Position numbers and translations under genes: made by a program. A stretch of 64,000 bases of DNA from Pseudoalteromonas arabiensis. Lineage in GTDB: Bacteria; Pseudomonadota; Gammaproteobacteria; Enterobacterales; Alteromonadaceae. Under the pieces are notes generated by a model. It was not told the origin of the DNA and made no database searches. It saw only the letters and a list, made by a program, of their open reading frames with translations. Location: the NCBI RefSeq assembly GCF_001550155.1, contig NZ_LRUF01000024.1, forward strand, positions 286,648 to 350,647, read 5' to 3'. Of the stretch, positions 27,520-36,780 are shown piece after piece. Positions within the stretch are counted from its first letter, which is position 1. The number at the start of each line of letters is the position of its first letter.

Positions 27520-27995
27520 ATCCAAGACGTAAAAAACGTTTATTAGCTGTTGTAGCCATTATTTTTGGTGTGGGTGCAACCATAGGTTTAGTGCTCTATG
27601 CGCTGCAAGAAAACATCAATTTATTTTATACCCCTAGTGAATTAGTTGACGGTAAAGGTCCGAATAAAGAGAAGCCACACGTTGGACAAAAACTACGTAT
27701 TGGTGGCATGGTTGTGCCAGGTTCTGTAGTACGCGATGAATCAAGTTTAAAGGTGAGTTTTAAGCTAATTGATACCGGTCCAATGGTGACTATAAATTAC
27801 CAAGGCATCTTGCCGGATTTATTCCGTGAGGGGCAAGGGATTGTTGCGCAGGGCGTACTTGTTAAAGCGAATGAAATTGATGCCTTTGAGGTACTTGCCA
27901 AACATGATGAAGAGTACATGCCAGCGGAAGTTGCAGAAGCAGTGAAAGGTATTAAGCATGAAAAACCGACCTATAATTTAGATAACGGCAATTAA
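27516..27995 (+). CDS. ccmE: Periplasmic heme chaperone CcmE
   Basis: CcmE binds heme covalently and passes it to CcmF. The 159-residue protein has an N-terminal membrane anchor (about 9-30), an OB-fold domain and the heme-binding His H130 in [11 protein letters not shown], at the same position as in E. coli. The adjacent Tyr (Y134) is also conserved. Confidence 0.97.
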   Translation: MNPRRKKRLLAVVAIIFGVGATIGLVLYALQENINLFYTPSELVDGKGPNKEKPHVGQKLRIGGMVVPGSVVRDESSLKVSFKLIDTGPMVTINYQGILPDLFREGQGIVAQGVLVKANEIDAFEVLAKHDEEYMPAEVAEAVKGIKHEKPTYNLDNGN

Positions 27996-27996
27996 T

Positions 27997-29952
27997 ATGA
28001 TCCCAGAACTCGGTTATTTTTCTTTAACACTGGCCATGGTGCTTAGTGTTTTATTATGTATTTTTCCTATTTGGGGAGCACATACTGGTAATTTACGCTT
28101 GATGCGTGCTGCTCCTTCGCTAGCAATTGGTCAATTTGTGTTTGTACTTTTGTCTTTTGCAGCGCTTATTTATGCCAGTTTAACCGATGATTTTACCGTT
28201 TCGTATGTCGCTTATCACTCAAGTAGTACTTTACCTTGGTACTATAAAATCACCTCAACTTGGGGTGGTCATGAAGGCGCTATTTTACTTTGGCTTGTAA
28301 TGCAAGCAGGTTGGACAGCGGTTGTTGCCATGCGCTCTAAGTCACTACCATGGGTTTTGCGTGCTCGTGTACTGGGTGTGCTAGGTTTTTTGGGTGTTGG
28401 CTTTATGCTTTACACCTTGCTGATGTCGAGCCCATTTGAGCGCTTGTTACCTTACTTCCCCGTAGAAGGTCGTGATTTAAATCCATTACTGCAAGACCCT
28501 GGTATGATTATTCACCCGCCATTGCTTTATATGGGCTACGTGGGTCTGTCTGTGTCGTTTTCATTCGCCATCGCTGCGCTGCTAACAGGTAAACTTGATA
28601 ATACTTGGGCTAAGTGGTCTCGTCCTTGGACTATGACGGCATGGGGTTTTTTAACATTAGGTATTACTATTGGTAGCTGGTGGGCTTACTCTGAGCTTGG
28701 CTGGGGTGGCTGGTGGTTCTGGGATCCAGTTGAAAACGCATCATTAATGCCATGGCTGGTGGCAACTGCGTTGTTGCACTCACTATCAACCACAGAAAAG
28801 CGGGGTGTATTTAAGTCATGGACCGTATTACTCGCTATTGCTGCATTCTCTTTAAGCTTACTCGGTACGTTTATTGTTCGTTCAGGCATTATTGTTTCTG
28901 TGCATGCGTTTGCGTCAGATCCTAACCGCGGTATGTTTATTTTAGCTTTCTTAGCTATTGTCGTCGGTGGTGGTTTATCGCTTTACGCATTACGCGTTTC
29001 ACAGGTTAAAAGTGAAGGCCGTTATAAGTTCGCTTCCCGTGAAGTGGCACTTTGGTTAAATAATATTTTCTTAGTGGTCGCTACGTTAATTGTATTATTA
29101 GGTACGTTATTACCAATGATTCATAAAGAGCTTGGCTTGGGTAGTATCTCGATTGGTGAACCGTTTTTCAACAAGATGTTTGCTATCTTACTCGTGCCAT
29201 TTGCTATCCTAATGGGCATCGGGCCTTTGCTTCGCTGGAAGCAAAATAAATGGTCGATGCTACAAAATAAATTAGCCTTATCAGCCATTGTGAGTATTGT
29301 CGCAACAGCTGCGTGGTTGTATTCGAGCTACGACGTAATTGCGCCTCTGACTTTTATCGCTACGGCACTTGCTGTTTGGATTTTTGTGACAACTTTAGTT
29401 GATTTAGCAGCTAAAGTGACCATTCATAAAACATTAGCTGAGGGCTTCAAACGTTTAGGTTTAAGTTATTGGGCTATGGTACTGGGACATGTCGGTTTAG
29501 CGTTCGTGATTGCAGGTGTTACATTAACGTCTGCTTATTCAGTTGAACGTGATGTCTCAATGAAGCCTGGTGATAAAGTGGCACTTAATGAGTATCAATA
29601 TCGTTTTGATGGCGTTAAAAGCATTCGTGGTGCTAACTATAGCGGTCACGCAGGTGTCGTTACGGTACTTAAAAATGACAAGCAAGTAACTGTGTTACAT
29701 GCTGAAAAACGCCGTTATGACATAGGCATGCAGTTTATGACAGAAGCCGCGGTCGATGCAGGTTTTACCCGTGACTTGTATTTAGCACTTGGTGAGCAAT
29801 TAAGCCAAGGAGCATGGTCACTGCGTATTTATCATAAACCGTATGTCCGTTGGATGTGGCTCGGTGGTATTTTAATCTCCATTGCAGGTTTCCTTGTACT
29901 AGGTGATAAACGTTATCGTCAAAAATCAACAAAAGAGGAGGCTATGGCATGA
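27997..29952 (+). CDS. ccmF: Cytochrome c heme lyase subunit CcmF
   Basis: Large (651 residues) integral membrane protein with about 15 membrane segments. The WWD motif GWGGWWFWDPVENASLMPW (about 236-254) and flanking periplasmic His residues (GGHEG, IIHPPLLYMGYVG) are present. CcmF with CcmH/CcmI ligates heme to apocytochrome c. Overlaps ccmG by 4 bases (ATGA). Confidence 0.97.
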   Translation: MIPELGYFSLTLAMVLSVLLCIFPIWGAHTGNLRLMRAAPSLAIGQFVFVLLSFAALIYASLTDDFTVSYVAYHSSSTLPWYYKITSTWGGHEGAILLWLVMQAGWTAVVAMRSKSLPWVLRARVLGVLGFLGVGFMLYTLLMSSPFERLLPYFPVEGRDLNPLLQDPGMIIHPPLLYMGYVGLSVSFSFAIAALLTGKLDNTWAKWSRPWTMTAWGFLTLGITIGSWWAYSELGWGGWWFWDPVENASLMPWLVATALLHSLSTTEKRGVFKSWTVLLAIAAFSLSLLGTFIVRSGIIVSVHAFASDPNRGMFILAFLAIVVGGGLSLYALRVSQVKSEGRYKFASREVALWLNNIFLVVATLIVLLGTLLPMIHKELGLGSISIGEPFFNKMFAILLVPFAILMGIGPLLRWKQNKWSMLQNKLALSAIVSIVATAAWLYSSYDVIAPLTFIATALAVWIFVTTLVDLAAKVTIHKTLAEGFKRLGLSYWAMVLGHVGLAFVIAGVTLTSAYSVERDVSMKPGDKVALNEYQYRFDGVKSIRGANYSGHAGVVTVLKNDKQVTVLHAEKRRYDIGMQFMTEAAVDAGFTRDLYLALGEQLSQGAWSLRIYHKPYVRWMWLGGILISIAGFLVLGDKRYRQKSTKEEAMA

Positions 29953-30521
29953 ACCGCAAGCTATTAGCGTTAGCCCCTTTACTGGTGTTTGTTTTACTGT
30001 GTGTGTTCTTGTATCAGGGGTTGTTTGCCAACCCTCGTGAACTACAAACTGGGCGTATTGGTCACACAATGCCGACTTTTAACCTTCCAGACTTAATGGA
30101 TGAATCTAAGCGTTGGACTGATGCCGATTTAAAAGGTGAAGTTTACCTGCTTAATGTGTGGGGCACGTGGTGCCCAACTTGTTTAGCTGAGTTAGGTTAC
30201 CTAACAGAACTCAGAGAGCAAGGTGTGAAAATTATTGGCTTGTATTATGAGCAAGGGTATGACCCTGACTTTGATGGGCAGTTTGATATCAACGCATTGC
30301 GCGAAGATGTAACAAGCATGCTTAATCGCGCTGGTGACCCGTATCAGTTTAATATTTTAGATTTAAAACGCACCTTGGCACTAGATTTAGGTGTGTCGGG
30401 GGCACCAGAAACCTTCTTAGTCGATAAGCAAGGCACTATTTTGCTACATCATACCGGTGATATAAACCCGCGAGTATGGCGTTCGAAGTTTGCCCCGTTG
30501 ATGCAGGAGTTACAGCAATGA
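29949..30521 (+). CDS. ccmG: Thioredoxin-like protein CcmG (DsbE)
   Basis: Membrane-anchored periplasmic thioredoxin that reduces the CXXCH cysteines of apocytochrome c. The 190-residue protein has an N-terminal membrane anchor (about 5-23), the active site WCPTC (C75, C78) and the cis-Pro region GVSGAPETFLVD. It overlaps ccmH by 4 bases. Confidence 0.96.
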   Translation: MNRKLLALAPLLVFVLLCVFLYQGLFANPRELQTGRIGHTMPTFNLPDLMDESKRWTDADLKGEVYLLNVWGTWCPTCLAELGYLTELREQGVKIIGLYYEQGYDPDFDGQFDINALREDVTSMLNRAGDPYQFNILDLKRTLALDLGVSGAPETFLVDKQGTILLHHTGDINPRVWRSKFAPLMQELQQ

Positions 30522-30979
30522 GATTAATTATTTTTTTAGCAAGCTTGTTAATGACTTTCAGCGTATTCGCACAGCAGGATAAGTATCAGTTTGACAATGA
30601 CGAGCAAGCAGTGCGCTTCAGTGAGTTAACAAAAGAGCTACGCTGCCCAAAATGCCAAAACCAAAATATTGCCGATTCTGATGCTGTCGTCGCTAAAGAT
30701 CTACGAGACAAAGTATTAGCACTTGTGAAGGATGGCAAAACCAAGGATGAAGTTATTGAATATATGATTGATCGTTATGGTTACTTTGTTCATTACGAAC
30801 CGCCTGTTACACCTGCAACTTTAGTGCTTTGGGTGTTGCCAGTTTTGATAGTTGTGCTTGGTTTTGGCTTTATTGTGATTCGACAAAGAAAAGCCTCGGT
30901 GAAGCAAACATGGACTCATGAAGACGAAGCGTTACTTGCTAAGTTAATTAAACAAAATCAACGTCAGGAGCAAAGCTAA
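30518..30979 (+). CDS. ccmH: Cytochrome c maturation protein CcmH
   Basis: A 153-residue periplasmic thiol protein with signal peptide (about 1-18), the family motif LRCPKCQNQNIADSDA (C43, C46) and a C-terminal membrane anchor (about 105-126). The ATG at 30518 overlaps the end of ccmG (ATGA) and gives a good signal peptide, so the longer in-frame start at 30476 is not used. CcmH keeps apocytochrome cysteines reduced and is part of the ligation complex. Confidence 0.95.
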   Translation: MRLIIFLASLLMTFSVFAQQDKYQFDNDEQAVRFSELTKELRCPKCQNQNIADSDAVVAKDLRDKVLALVKDGKTKDEVIEYMIDRYGYFVHYEPPVTPATLVLWVLPVLIVVLGFGFIVIRQRKASVKQTWTHEDEALLAKLIKQNQRQEQS

Positions 30980-32239
30980 ATGGCATTAATGTGGGCTTTA
31001 TTTGTTTTACTCACACTGATTGCATTGCTATTTGTTGTGGTACCCTTTTTTAAACGCGAAAAAATTCAACGTCTTGATCACAATGCAAACTCGGAATTGA
31101 TCCGTATCTATCATCAACGTTTAGAAGAGTTAAACGCTGACCTTGAAAATCAGCGGATAGATGCGCAAATGCATGAGGAATCTGTTGTTGAGCAAAAGCG
31201 ACGCTTATTAAACGAGTTATCGCCTGAAAAAGCGTTAAATAGCTCAGGTAACAATCGCATATTTGCCTTGACGGGGGCTGGTTTTTTAATTGCATTAACT
31301 GTTATTTTTTATAGCTTCACAGGCAGCCAGCAACAAATAAAAGGCTGGCATGATGCCATGGCAAACTTAAAGTCATATGGTGAACGTGCTGTAATGCAGG
31401 ATAAAGAGCCATTGACTCCAAATGAGCTACAAGCATTTGCACTTGCGCTGCGTACTAAGTTAGACAGAAGCGGCGATGATGAAGTTGCGTGGATGTTGCT
31501 AGGGCGTGTGGCTATGTCGCTGAATGAATATGACATGGCAATGCAATCATTTGATAAAGTGCTAAAGATGAACCCAGATAACAAGCAGGTGCTAATAAGC
31601 TATGCACAAGTTTTGTTAATTGAGGGGAGTGATGCAAATATGTCGCGTGCTGCGACAATGCTGTCGAAGGTTCTTAAATCAGAACCAACTAATGTTGATG
31701 CGATCTCGTTATTGGCATTAATTGCTTATGAGCGTAAAGATTGGCTACAAGCTAAAACGGCATTTGAAGTATTACTGGCTAGTATGCAAAAAAATGATCC
31801 TCGTTATAGCATGATAGCGCAGCGAATTGCTGAAATAGATGCGAAAATGGGCAGTGAAGAGGTTACTGATAACACACAGGCTGAAATAGCAAACAGTGAA
31901 ATAAAAGTCACCGTTGATTTAGCCAGTGAGTTAAAAACACAGCTTCCGGATGATGGCACATTATTTGTTTTTGCAAAAGCAGCGAGTGGCCCACCTATGC
32001 CATTAGCGGTTGTTAAAATGACAGAGTATAGCTTTCCACTAGAGGTAACACTCAGTGACAGCAATGCCATGGTTGAAGGATTAACGCTTTCTAGCACAGA
32101 TAAAATTATCTTAACGGCGCGTTTATCAAAAGATACAACTGTGGTACCTTCTAGCGGCGAATTAGAAGGTAAGTCAGATATTTTAGAGCGTGCTGAAGTT
32201 AAAGAGTACGCATTGCTGATTAATGAATTGATACCGTAA
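30980..32239 (+). CDS. ccmI: Cytochrome c maturation protein CcmI (TPR)
   Basis: A 419-residue membrane protein with two N-terminal membrane segments (about 1-22 and 95-113), a cytoplasmic leucine-zipper-like loop between them (RIYHQRLEELNADLE) and a periplasmic TPR region (about 150-270). CcmI chaperones apocytochromes to the CcmFH ligase; in E. coli this part is fused to CcmH, whereas here ccmH and ccmI are separate adjacent genes with no gap, as in Pseudomonas. The C-terminal domain (about 295-419) is the usual periplasmic extension. Confidence 0.9.
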   Translation: MALMWALFVLLTLIALLFVVVPFFKREKIQRLDHNANSELIRIYHQRLEELNADLENQRIDAQMHEESVVEQKRRLLNELSPEKALNSSGNNRIFALTGAGFLIALTVIFYSFTGSQQQIKGWHDAMANLKSYGERAVMQDKEPLTPNELQAFALALRTKLDRSGDDEVAWMLLGRVAMSLNEYDMAMQSFDKVLKMNPDNKQVLISYAQVLLIEGSDANMSRAATMLSKVLKSEPTNVDAISLLALIAYERKDWLQAKTAFEVLLASMQKNDPRYSMIAQRIAEIDAKMGSEEVTDNTQAEIANSEIKVTVDLASELKTQLPDDGTLFVFAKAASGPPMPLAVVKMTEYSFPLEVTLSDSNAMVEGLTLSSTDKIILTARLSKDTTVVPSSGELEGKSDILERAEVKEYALLINELIP

Positions 32240-32248
32240 GGACAGTCG

Positions 32249-32980
32249 ATGTTTAAGCACAGTTTATTTTTTATTTTTTTTGCGGTGCTCGCAGGATGCG
32301 CACAAGTACCTGATGAAAAACTGGATGACCGTGACCCTTTGCAGTCATTTAACCGCCCCATGTATGACTTTAATATGGACGTATTAGATGCTTATATCCT
32401 TCGTCCTGCGGCTGTTGGTTATGTCACTGTGACCCCCGTGCCAGTTAGGCGCAGCATCGTGAATTTTACAGATAATATAACCGCGCCGACGGATATGGTG
32501 AATGCTGGCTTACAAGGCAAGCCGGGTAACATGAGTATCAGCCTAGCGCGTTTTTTAGTAAACTCGACGGTAGGCTTATTTGGTTTTTTTGATGTCGCAT
32601 CATCGCTTGGCTTAGAAATAGTTGATGAGGATTTTGGGCAGACCCTAGGTGTATGGGGAGTCGGTGACGGTGCTTATCTTATGTTGCCCGGTATGGGACC
32701 AACTACAGCAAGAAACCTAACCGGTGATGTGGTCGATAATATTGTTTTACCTGAGATTGCACTCACCACCCCACAAACAATACTTGTTTTTGCATTAAAG
32801 GCTGTAGAGGCGAGGGCATCATTAATACCTCAAGAAAGTTTATTAAATGAGTCGCTAGATCCCTATATCTTTATGAAAGATATTTATTTTCAGCGTCAAC
32901 TTTATGAGCTATATGATGGTAATCCGCCCATTGAAGAAGAGCCTGATGATTTTGATGAGGACTTCTTAGAAAATCTTTAA
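32249..32980 (+). CDS. mlaA: Outer-membrane lipoprotein MlaA (VacJ)
   Basis: MlaA extracts misplaced phospholipids from the outer leaflet of the outer membrane and hands them to MlaC. The 243-residue protein has a lipoprotein signal (VLAGC, lipidated C17) and the VacJ signature DPLQSFNRPMYDFNMDVLD. An acidic tail (EEEPDDFDEDF) ends the protein. It follows ccmI by 9 bases and may be read with the ccm operon; there is no functional link known to me. The rest of mla is not in the window. Confidence 0.94.
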   Translation: MFKHSLFFIFFAVLAGCAQVPDEKLDDRDPLQSFNRPMYDFNMDVLDAYILRPAAVGYVTVTPVPVRRSIVNFTDNITAPTDMVNAGLQGKPGNMSISLARFLVNSTVGLFGFFDVASSLGLEIVDEDFGQTLGVWGVGDGAYLMLPGMGPTTARNLTGDVVDNIVLPEIALTTPQTILVFALKAVEARASLIPQESLLNESLDPYIFMKDIYFQRQLYELYDGNPPIEEEPDDFDEDFLENL

Positions 32981-32994
32981 CACTCCCTCAGAAT

Positions 32995-33024
32995 AAAAAA
33001 TGCCAGCGTTTGCTGGCATTTTTT
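32995..33024. terminator. Bidirectional terminator between mlaA and the EAL/HDOD gene
   Basis: AAAAAATGCCAGC (32995-33007), loop GTTT, GCTGGCATTTTTT (33012-33024): a perfect 13-bp palindrome-type hairpin with A and T tracts on both sides, placed between convergent genes. Confidence 0.93.
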
Positions 33025-33041
33025 ATTCGCTACATGTTTTT

Positions 33042-34265
33042 CTAATCACCAAACACTGACATTTGTTCATTGGCCCAGTTAACAGCGTCATGATAAGCAT
33101 CGGGCACCTCTTCAGGGGCTAGACCCAGCTCGTGTTGAATATCTTTAGCGCCCTGCCAGTTTGCCTGCTCATATTGCTTTACAAGGCGTAAGTAAACGGC
33201 AAGTTGCCCTTCTTCATCGAGCAATGCGGCTTTTATGTCATTACTTAATGGGAGCTTTTTCATCACGCTCGGCATATCTTCATCTAAGATAGCATCCATT
33301 AATGACATCATGCCCGTTAAAAATGCCATGCCAGTATCACGTAGCTGACCGTGACTAATGGCAAGTAATTCGGTAAAGCGAGCTCGCGTTAATGATAGTC
33401 GAATTAGCTCAGCAGGTTTATCTGCGGCAACTTGTGCAGCAAATAACAGCGATAAGAATCGTTTTATCTCTTCGTTGCCTAATACAATAAGGGCTTGCTT
33501 AATGGTGCTAATTTCTGCACGGCGCTTAAATGCCGCAGAGTTTGAGTAGCGTAGTAGCTTGTATGATAGGTTAACGTCTCGCTCGAAAACTTCAGTGATT
33601 TTTTTCAGGTTTACATCAACGCTTGAGGTTTCATACAGAAGCTCTGCAAGTGCCATTTCTGAGGGGGGAAGAGTTTTACTTTGTACCATCTCTGGCTTTG
33701 AAAAGAAAAAGCCTTGAAAGTAGCTAAAGCCCATATCAACAGCAAGTTGATATTTCTCATATGTTTCAACCTTTTCCGCTAAAAGTTGGATCTGAGGGAA
33801 AGGTTTGATTGCTTCTATGACTTCTTGTATAGATTCCTTTGTACAGGTTAAAAAGTCGATTTTAATAATATCAATAAAAGGGTAAAAATGACGCCAAACA
33901 GGTTGATGAATATAATCATCAAGCGCAAGGGTATAGCCTTTTTCTTTTAAGTCTTTGACTACGGCTAAAAGGCGTTTTCCAGGTTGGATTGTTTCGAGAA
34001 TTTCTACAACAATCTGGTCTTTACCAAGCAGTAGTGGGTAGCCTTTTTGTAACGTTTCTAGCGTAAAGTTGATATAGGCAGGTTTATTGTCGGTTAAATC
34101 ATCAAGGCCAAAGTTAAATTGGCTGCCTTCTATGAGCCGAGAAGTCGCTTCATCACCATCAATCTCAGGAAACACGTTATCTACACCATCTCTAAAGAGA
34201 AGCTCATAGCCTACAAGTTTCTTTTCTTTATCTAGAATTGGTTGGCGCGCAGCGTAAAAGTACAT
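33042..34265 (-). CDS. EAL-like/HDOD signalling protein
   Basis: A 407-residue cytoplasmic protein of the YuxH/CdgJ type: an EAL-like domain (about 1-200) followed by an HDOD domain (about 200-390). In the EAL-like part the signature is YELLFR rather than EAL, but most catalytic positions can be matched: the Glu of ELL, Asn of YINFT, Glu of VEILET, DD of LALDDY, Lys of IKIDF and Glu of AEKVET. Relatives include Vibrio CdgJ, which affects motility. Whether this protein cleaves c-di-GMP or only binds it is not decidable from sequence. It is a single-gene unit facing a shared terminator. Confidence 0.85.
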   Translation of the reverse strand: MYFYAARQPILDKEKKLVGYELLFRDGVDNVFPEIDGDEATSRLIEGSQFNFGLDDLTDNKPAYINFTLETLQKGYPLLLGKDQIVVEILETIQPGKRLLAVVKDLKEKGYTLALDDYIHQPVWRHFYPFIDIIKIDFLTCTKESIQEVIEAIKPFPQIQLLAEKVETYEKYQLAVDMGFSYFQGFFFSKPEMVQSKTLPPSEMALAELLYETSSVDVNLKKITEVFERDVNLSYKLLRYSNSAAFKRRAEISTIKQALIVLGNEEIKRFLSLLFAAQVAADKPAELIRLSLTRARFTELLAISHGQLRDTGMAFLTGMMSLMDAILDEDMPSVMKKLPLSNDIKAALLDEEGQLAVYLRLVKQYEQANWQGAKDIQHELGLAPEEVPDAYHDAVNWANEQMSVFGD

Positions 34266-34628
34266 ATTTGAAGCAAATCCACATCAGTTAAATCATTTTT
34301 CCCCGCAATATATTGCATTGCGTTTGAAATAGCATTAGTTAAAAGAGCTGAAACGGGGAAAGTTGTTTTATTATTTCATTTTAGATCCTAAGACTAGGAT
34401 AAATCGTAATAGAATTCTATTACTTGCGTCTAAATAATAGAAAAATTGTTAGCAAAGTGTTTATTGCGTCAAAGCCGTTACCCATCGGCTAGATTGGAGT
34501 TGGAGGGTAGAAGCATGATATAGTCGTGAGTGATATCGGTTTTTACCCCAATAATGTCTTAAAATTAAATGGCTTGCGAGTCATTATTCGGATTAAAAGC
34601 CAACATTAATCAATAATTGGAGGCTAAT
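34266..34628. other. Divergent intergenic region rich in palindromes (EAL/HDOD - putP)
   Basis: No gene is seen in these 363 bases. They contain four symmetrical elements: GCAATATATTGC (34305-34316, perfect 12-bp palindrome), the pair TTTCCCCG/CGGGGAAA (34298-34305 and 34354-34361), ATCCTA-AGAC-TAGGAT (34385-34400), and the perfect 18-bp palindrome GTAATAGAATTCTATTAC (34406-34423). The region must hold promoters for both flanking genes, but I cannot place them with confidence. The palindromes are plausible regulator sites. Confidence 0.6.
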
Positions 34629-36152
34629 TTGGAAACAGGAATGATAATTTCGTTAGCATTGTACTTCATCGTAATGTTGGGGATTGGGCTTTATGCTTAC
34701 AAACAATCAACAGATGATGTATCGGGATACATGCTAGGTGGTCGTAATCTATCACCAAGTGTCGCTGCGCTATCAGCAGGTGCATCAGATATGAGTGGTT
34801 GGTTACTGATGGGTCTGCCAGGTGCAATGTACTTGTTTGGTTTAAGTAAGGTATGGATCGCAATAGGTTTGGTACTTGGTGCTTGGGCAAACTATTTTCT
34901 CGTCGCACCACGTTTGCGCGTGTATACAGAGAAAGCGAATGATTCAATCACCATTCCAGACTATTTTGCAAATCGCTTCGATGATAATAAAAATGTTCTG
35001 CGCGTAATTTCAGCTATTGTTATTATCGTATTCTTCACTTTATACACCTCATCAGGAGTTGTTGCGGGTGGCAAGCTGTTCGAAAATTCATTCAATATGA
35101 GTTACGAGATGGGCTTGTATATCACAACGGGTGTGGTTGTTCTTTATACATTATTCGGTGGTTTTTTAGCAGTTAGTTTAACTGACTTCGTGCAAGGTTG
35201 TATCATGTTCGTGTCGCTGCTTGCAGTACCGATAGCGACCTATACTATGCTTGACCAGCCGTTTATGGATACGTTAGCAAATGCTCGCTATGACTTATTA
35301 TTAAGCTCACCGAAAGAATCAGAAATTCATGCACTTAATATGATGGACTGGTTTGCAGGTGGCTCAACAATTGCCATCATCTCGGCAATGGCGTGGGGAC
35401 TCGGTTATTTTGGTCAGCCACATATCATTGTACGCTTTATGTCTGTTCGCTCAGTGAAAGATATGCCTACTATGCGCCGTGTGGGTATGTCGTGGATGAC
35501 ATTATCGGCAATTGGTGCTGTGCTAACAGGTTTATTTGGTGCCGCTTATATGCTGGAAAACCAAATGCCGATTGATGACAAAGAAACGATTTTCTTAGTG
35601 CTGTCTGAGCTTATTTTCCATCCACTGATTGCTGGCTTCTTACTTGCTGCTATTCTTGCGGCGATTATGAGTACTATTTCGTCGCAGCTATTGGTGTGTT
35701 CAAGCTCACTGACAGAAGATTTCTATAAAATATATCTTAATCGCAGTGCGTCTCAGAAAGAGCTTGTTTTAGTCGGCCGAATTAGTGTTATTTTGGTTGC
35801 GTTGTTTGCTATCTACTTAGCTTATGACCGCGACAGTTCAATTCTTGACCTAGTTAGTAATGCATGGGCAGGTTTTGGTGCTGCATTTGGGCCACTTGTT
35901 TTATTCAGCCTTTACTGGAAACGTATGAACCTTCAGGGAGCTATAGCGGGTATGGTTGTGGGTGCTGCGACAGTTCTATTTTGGATTTATGCACCCGTTA
36001 CGATTGATGGGCAAAAATTAAGTGCAATTATCTATGAGATAGTGCCTGGGTTTATTCTATCAAGTATTGCGATAGTCGCTGTGAGTTTAAGTACAGCAGA
36101 ACCTAAAGAAGAAATTACTAAATTATTTGATGACGTTGAGGCATCACTGTAG
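34629..36152 (+). CDS. putP: Sodium/proline symporter PutP
   Basis: Na+-coupled proline uptake transporter of the SSS family. The 507-residue protein has about 13 membrane segments with the PutP signatures LGGRNLSPSVAALSAGASDM, SGWLLMGLPGA (near residues 40-70), WGLGYFGQPHIIVRFM and QLLVCSSSLTEDFYK. The start is a TTG at 34629 with GGAGG five bases upstream; the earlier in-frame TTG at 34617 overlaps this ribosome binding site, and an ATG at 34641 is a weaker alternative. No putA is adjacent. Confidence 0.94.
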   Translation: METGMIISLALYFIVMLGIGLYAYKQSTDDVSGYMLGGRNLSPSVAALSAGASDMSGWLLMGLPGAMYLFGLSKVWIAIGLVLGAWANYFLVAPRLRVYTEKANDSITIPDYFANRFDDNKNVLRVISAIVIIVFFTLYTSSGVVAGGKLFENSFNMSYEMGLYITTGVVVLYTLFGGFLAVSLTDFVQGCIMFVSLLAVPIATYTMLDQPFMDTLANARYDLLLSSPKESEIHALNMMDWFAGGSTIAIISAMAWGLGYFGQPHIIVRFMSVRSVKDMPTMRRVGMSWMTLSAIGAVLTGLFGAAYMLENQMPIDDKETIFLVLSELIFHPLIAGFLLAAILAAIMSTISSQLLVCSSSLTEDFYKIYLNRSASQKELVLVGRISVILVALFAIYLAYDRDSSILDLVSNAWAGFGAAFGPLVLFSLYWKRMNLQGAIAGMVVGAATVLFWIYAPVTIDGQKLSAIIYEIVPGFILSSIAIVAVSLSTAEPKEEITKLFDDVEASL

Positions 36153-36181
36153 TTTTTAATTAAACACTTTTAATTAAATAC

Positions 36182-36210
36182 AAAAAGGGCAACATAGAGT
36201 TGCCCTTTTT
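36182..36210. terminator. Bidirectional terminator between putP and yebG
   Basis: AAAAAGGGCAAC (36182-36193), loop ATAGA, GTTGCCCTTTTT (36199-36210): perfect 12-bp stem with A/T tracts both sides between convergent genes. Confidence 0.94.
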
Positions 36211-36225
36211 ATTGGATTTTTATTT

Positions 36226-36531
36226 TTAACCGGCTGCTTTTTCTTTTATATCTGCCACATTGTCGGTGGCTGATTTTGCTTTTTTAGGTTTTACAGGGGC
36301 CTCTTTAGCACCTTTCAAAACAGCCATAAATTGGTCTTTTTCTTTTGCCATCTCAAGTGCAAGAGATTCAATTTGTTGCTCACTAAGTGGTACGTCAACT
36401 TTCTCAAGCATCATTTCTAGTGATTCAGCAATGTCGAGCATTTTGTCATATGCGTCAGCTTCTTTTTTAGTAGTAAACGTCATTCGCTCGACTCCGTTTC
36501 TTTCTACAACATATTTAACAACAACAGCCAT
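36226..36531 (-). CDS. yebG: SOS-regulated YebG family protein
   Basis: A 101-residue protein whose first half, MAVVVKYVVERNGVERMTFT, TKKEADAYDKMLDIAESL, closely matches the YebG family; the C-terminal tail is Lys/Ala-rich. YebG is a DNA-damage-inducible protein in E. coli of unclear biochemical role. The ATG at 36531 has AGGAG at good distance; the longer in-frame start at 36627 would read through the LexA box. A perfect LexA site lies 51 bases upstream, supporting SOS control here too. Confidence 0.93.
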   Translation of the reverse strand: MAVVVKYVVERNGVERMTFTTKKEADAYDKMLDIAESLEMMLEKVDVPLSEQQIESLALEMAKEKDQFMAVLKGAKEAPVKPKKAKSATDNVADIKEKAAG

Positions 36532-36581
36532 GATTTCTCCTGCATTTAAGCGTGGCATTTGTAGCGTAGCAACGCCACCTT

Positions 36582-36607
36582 GATTACTGTTTTTATATAC
36601 AGTAATC
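36582..36607. promoter_or_regulatory. LexA-binding SOS box upstream of yebG
   Basis: The sequence from 36582 reads GATTACTGT, then TTTTATAT, then ACAGTAATC: a 26-base element with perfect 9-bp arms. Its core CTGT-N8-ACAG (36587-36602) matches the gammaproteobacterial LexA consensus (TACTGTATATATATACAGTA) almost completely. It is 51 bases before the yebG start on the - strand. Confidence 0.93.
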
Positions 36608-36780
36608 GTTTGTGGCGGAATTTGCAAGTTTGATAAGTCTATTTTTTGTGGTGATTATTTGACATTGCGGTTGGTTTTAGGTTTATTTAATGATGTTACC
36701 ATTATAGAAACGGTAGGGATGCAATAAGCGTTAGGTGACAATTAACTTAACTATCCATAATGGATATCACGGAGGAAAAT

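Noticed and set aside
31804-32361. 185-codon open frame on the - strand across ccmI/mlaA
   Set aside because: Lies antisense to two well-supported genes and its translation is Ser/Leu-rich shadow sequence without motifs or a ribosome binding site.
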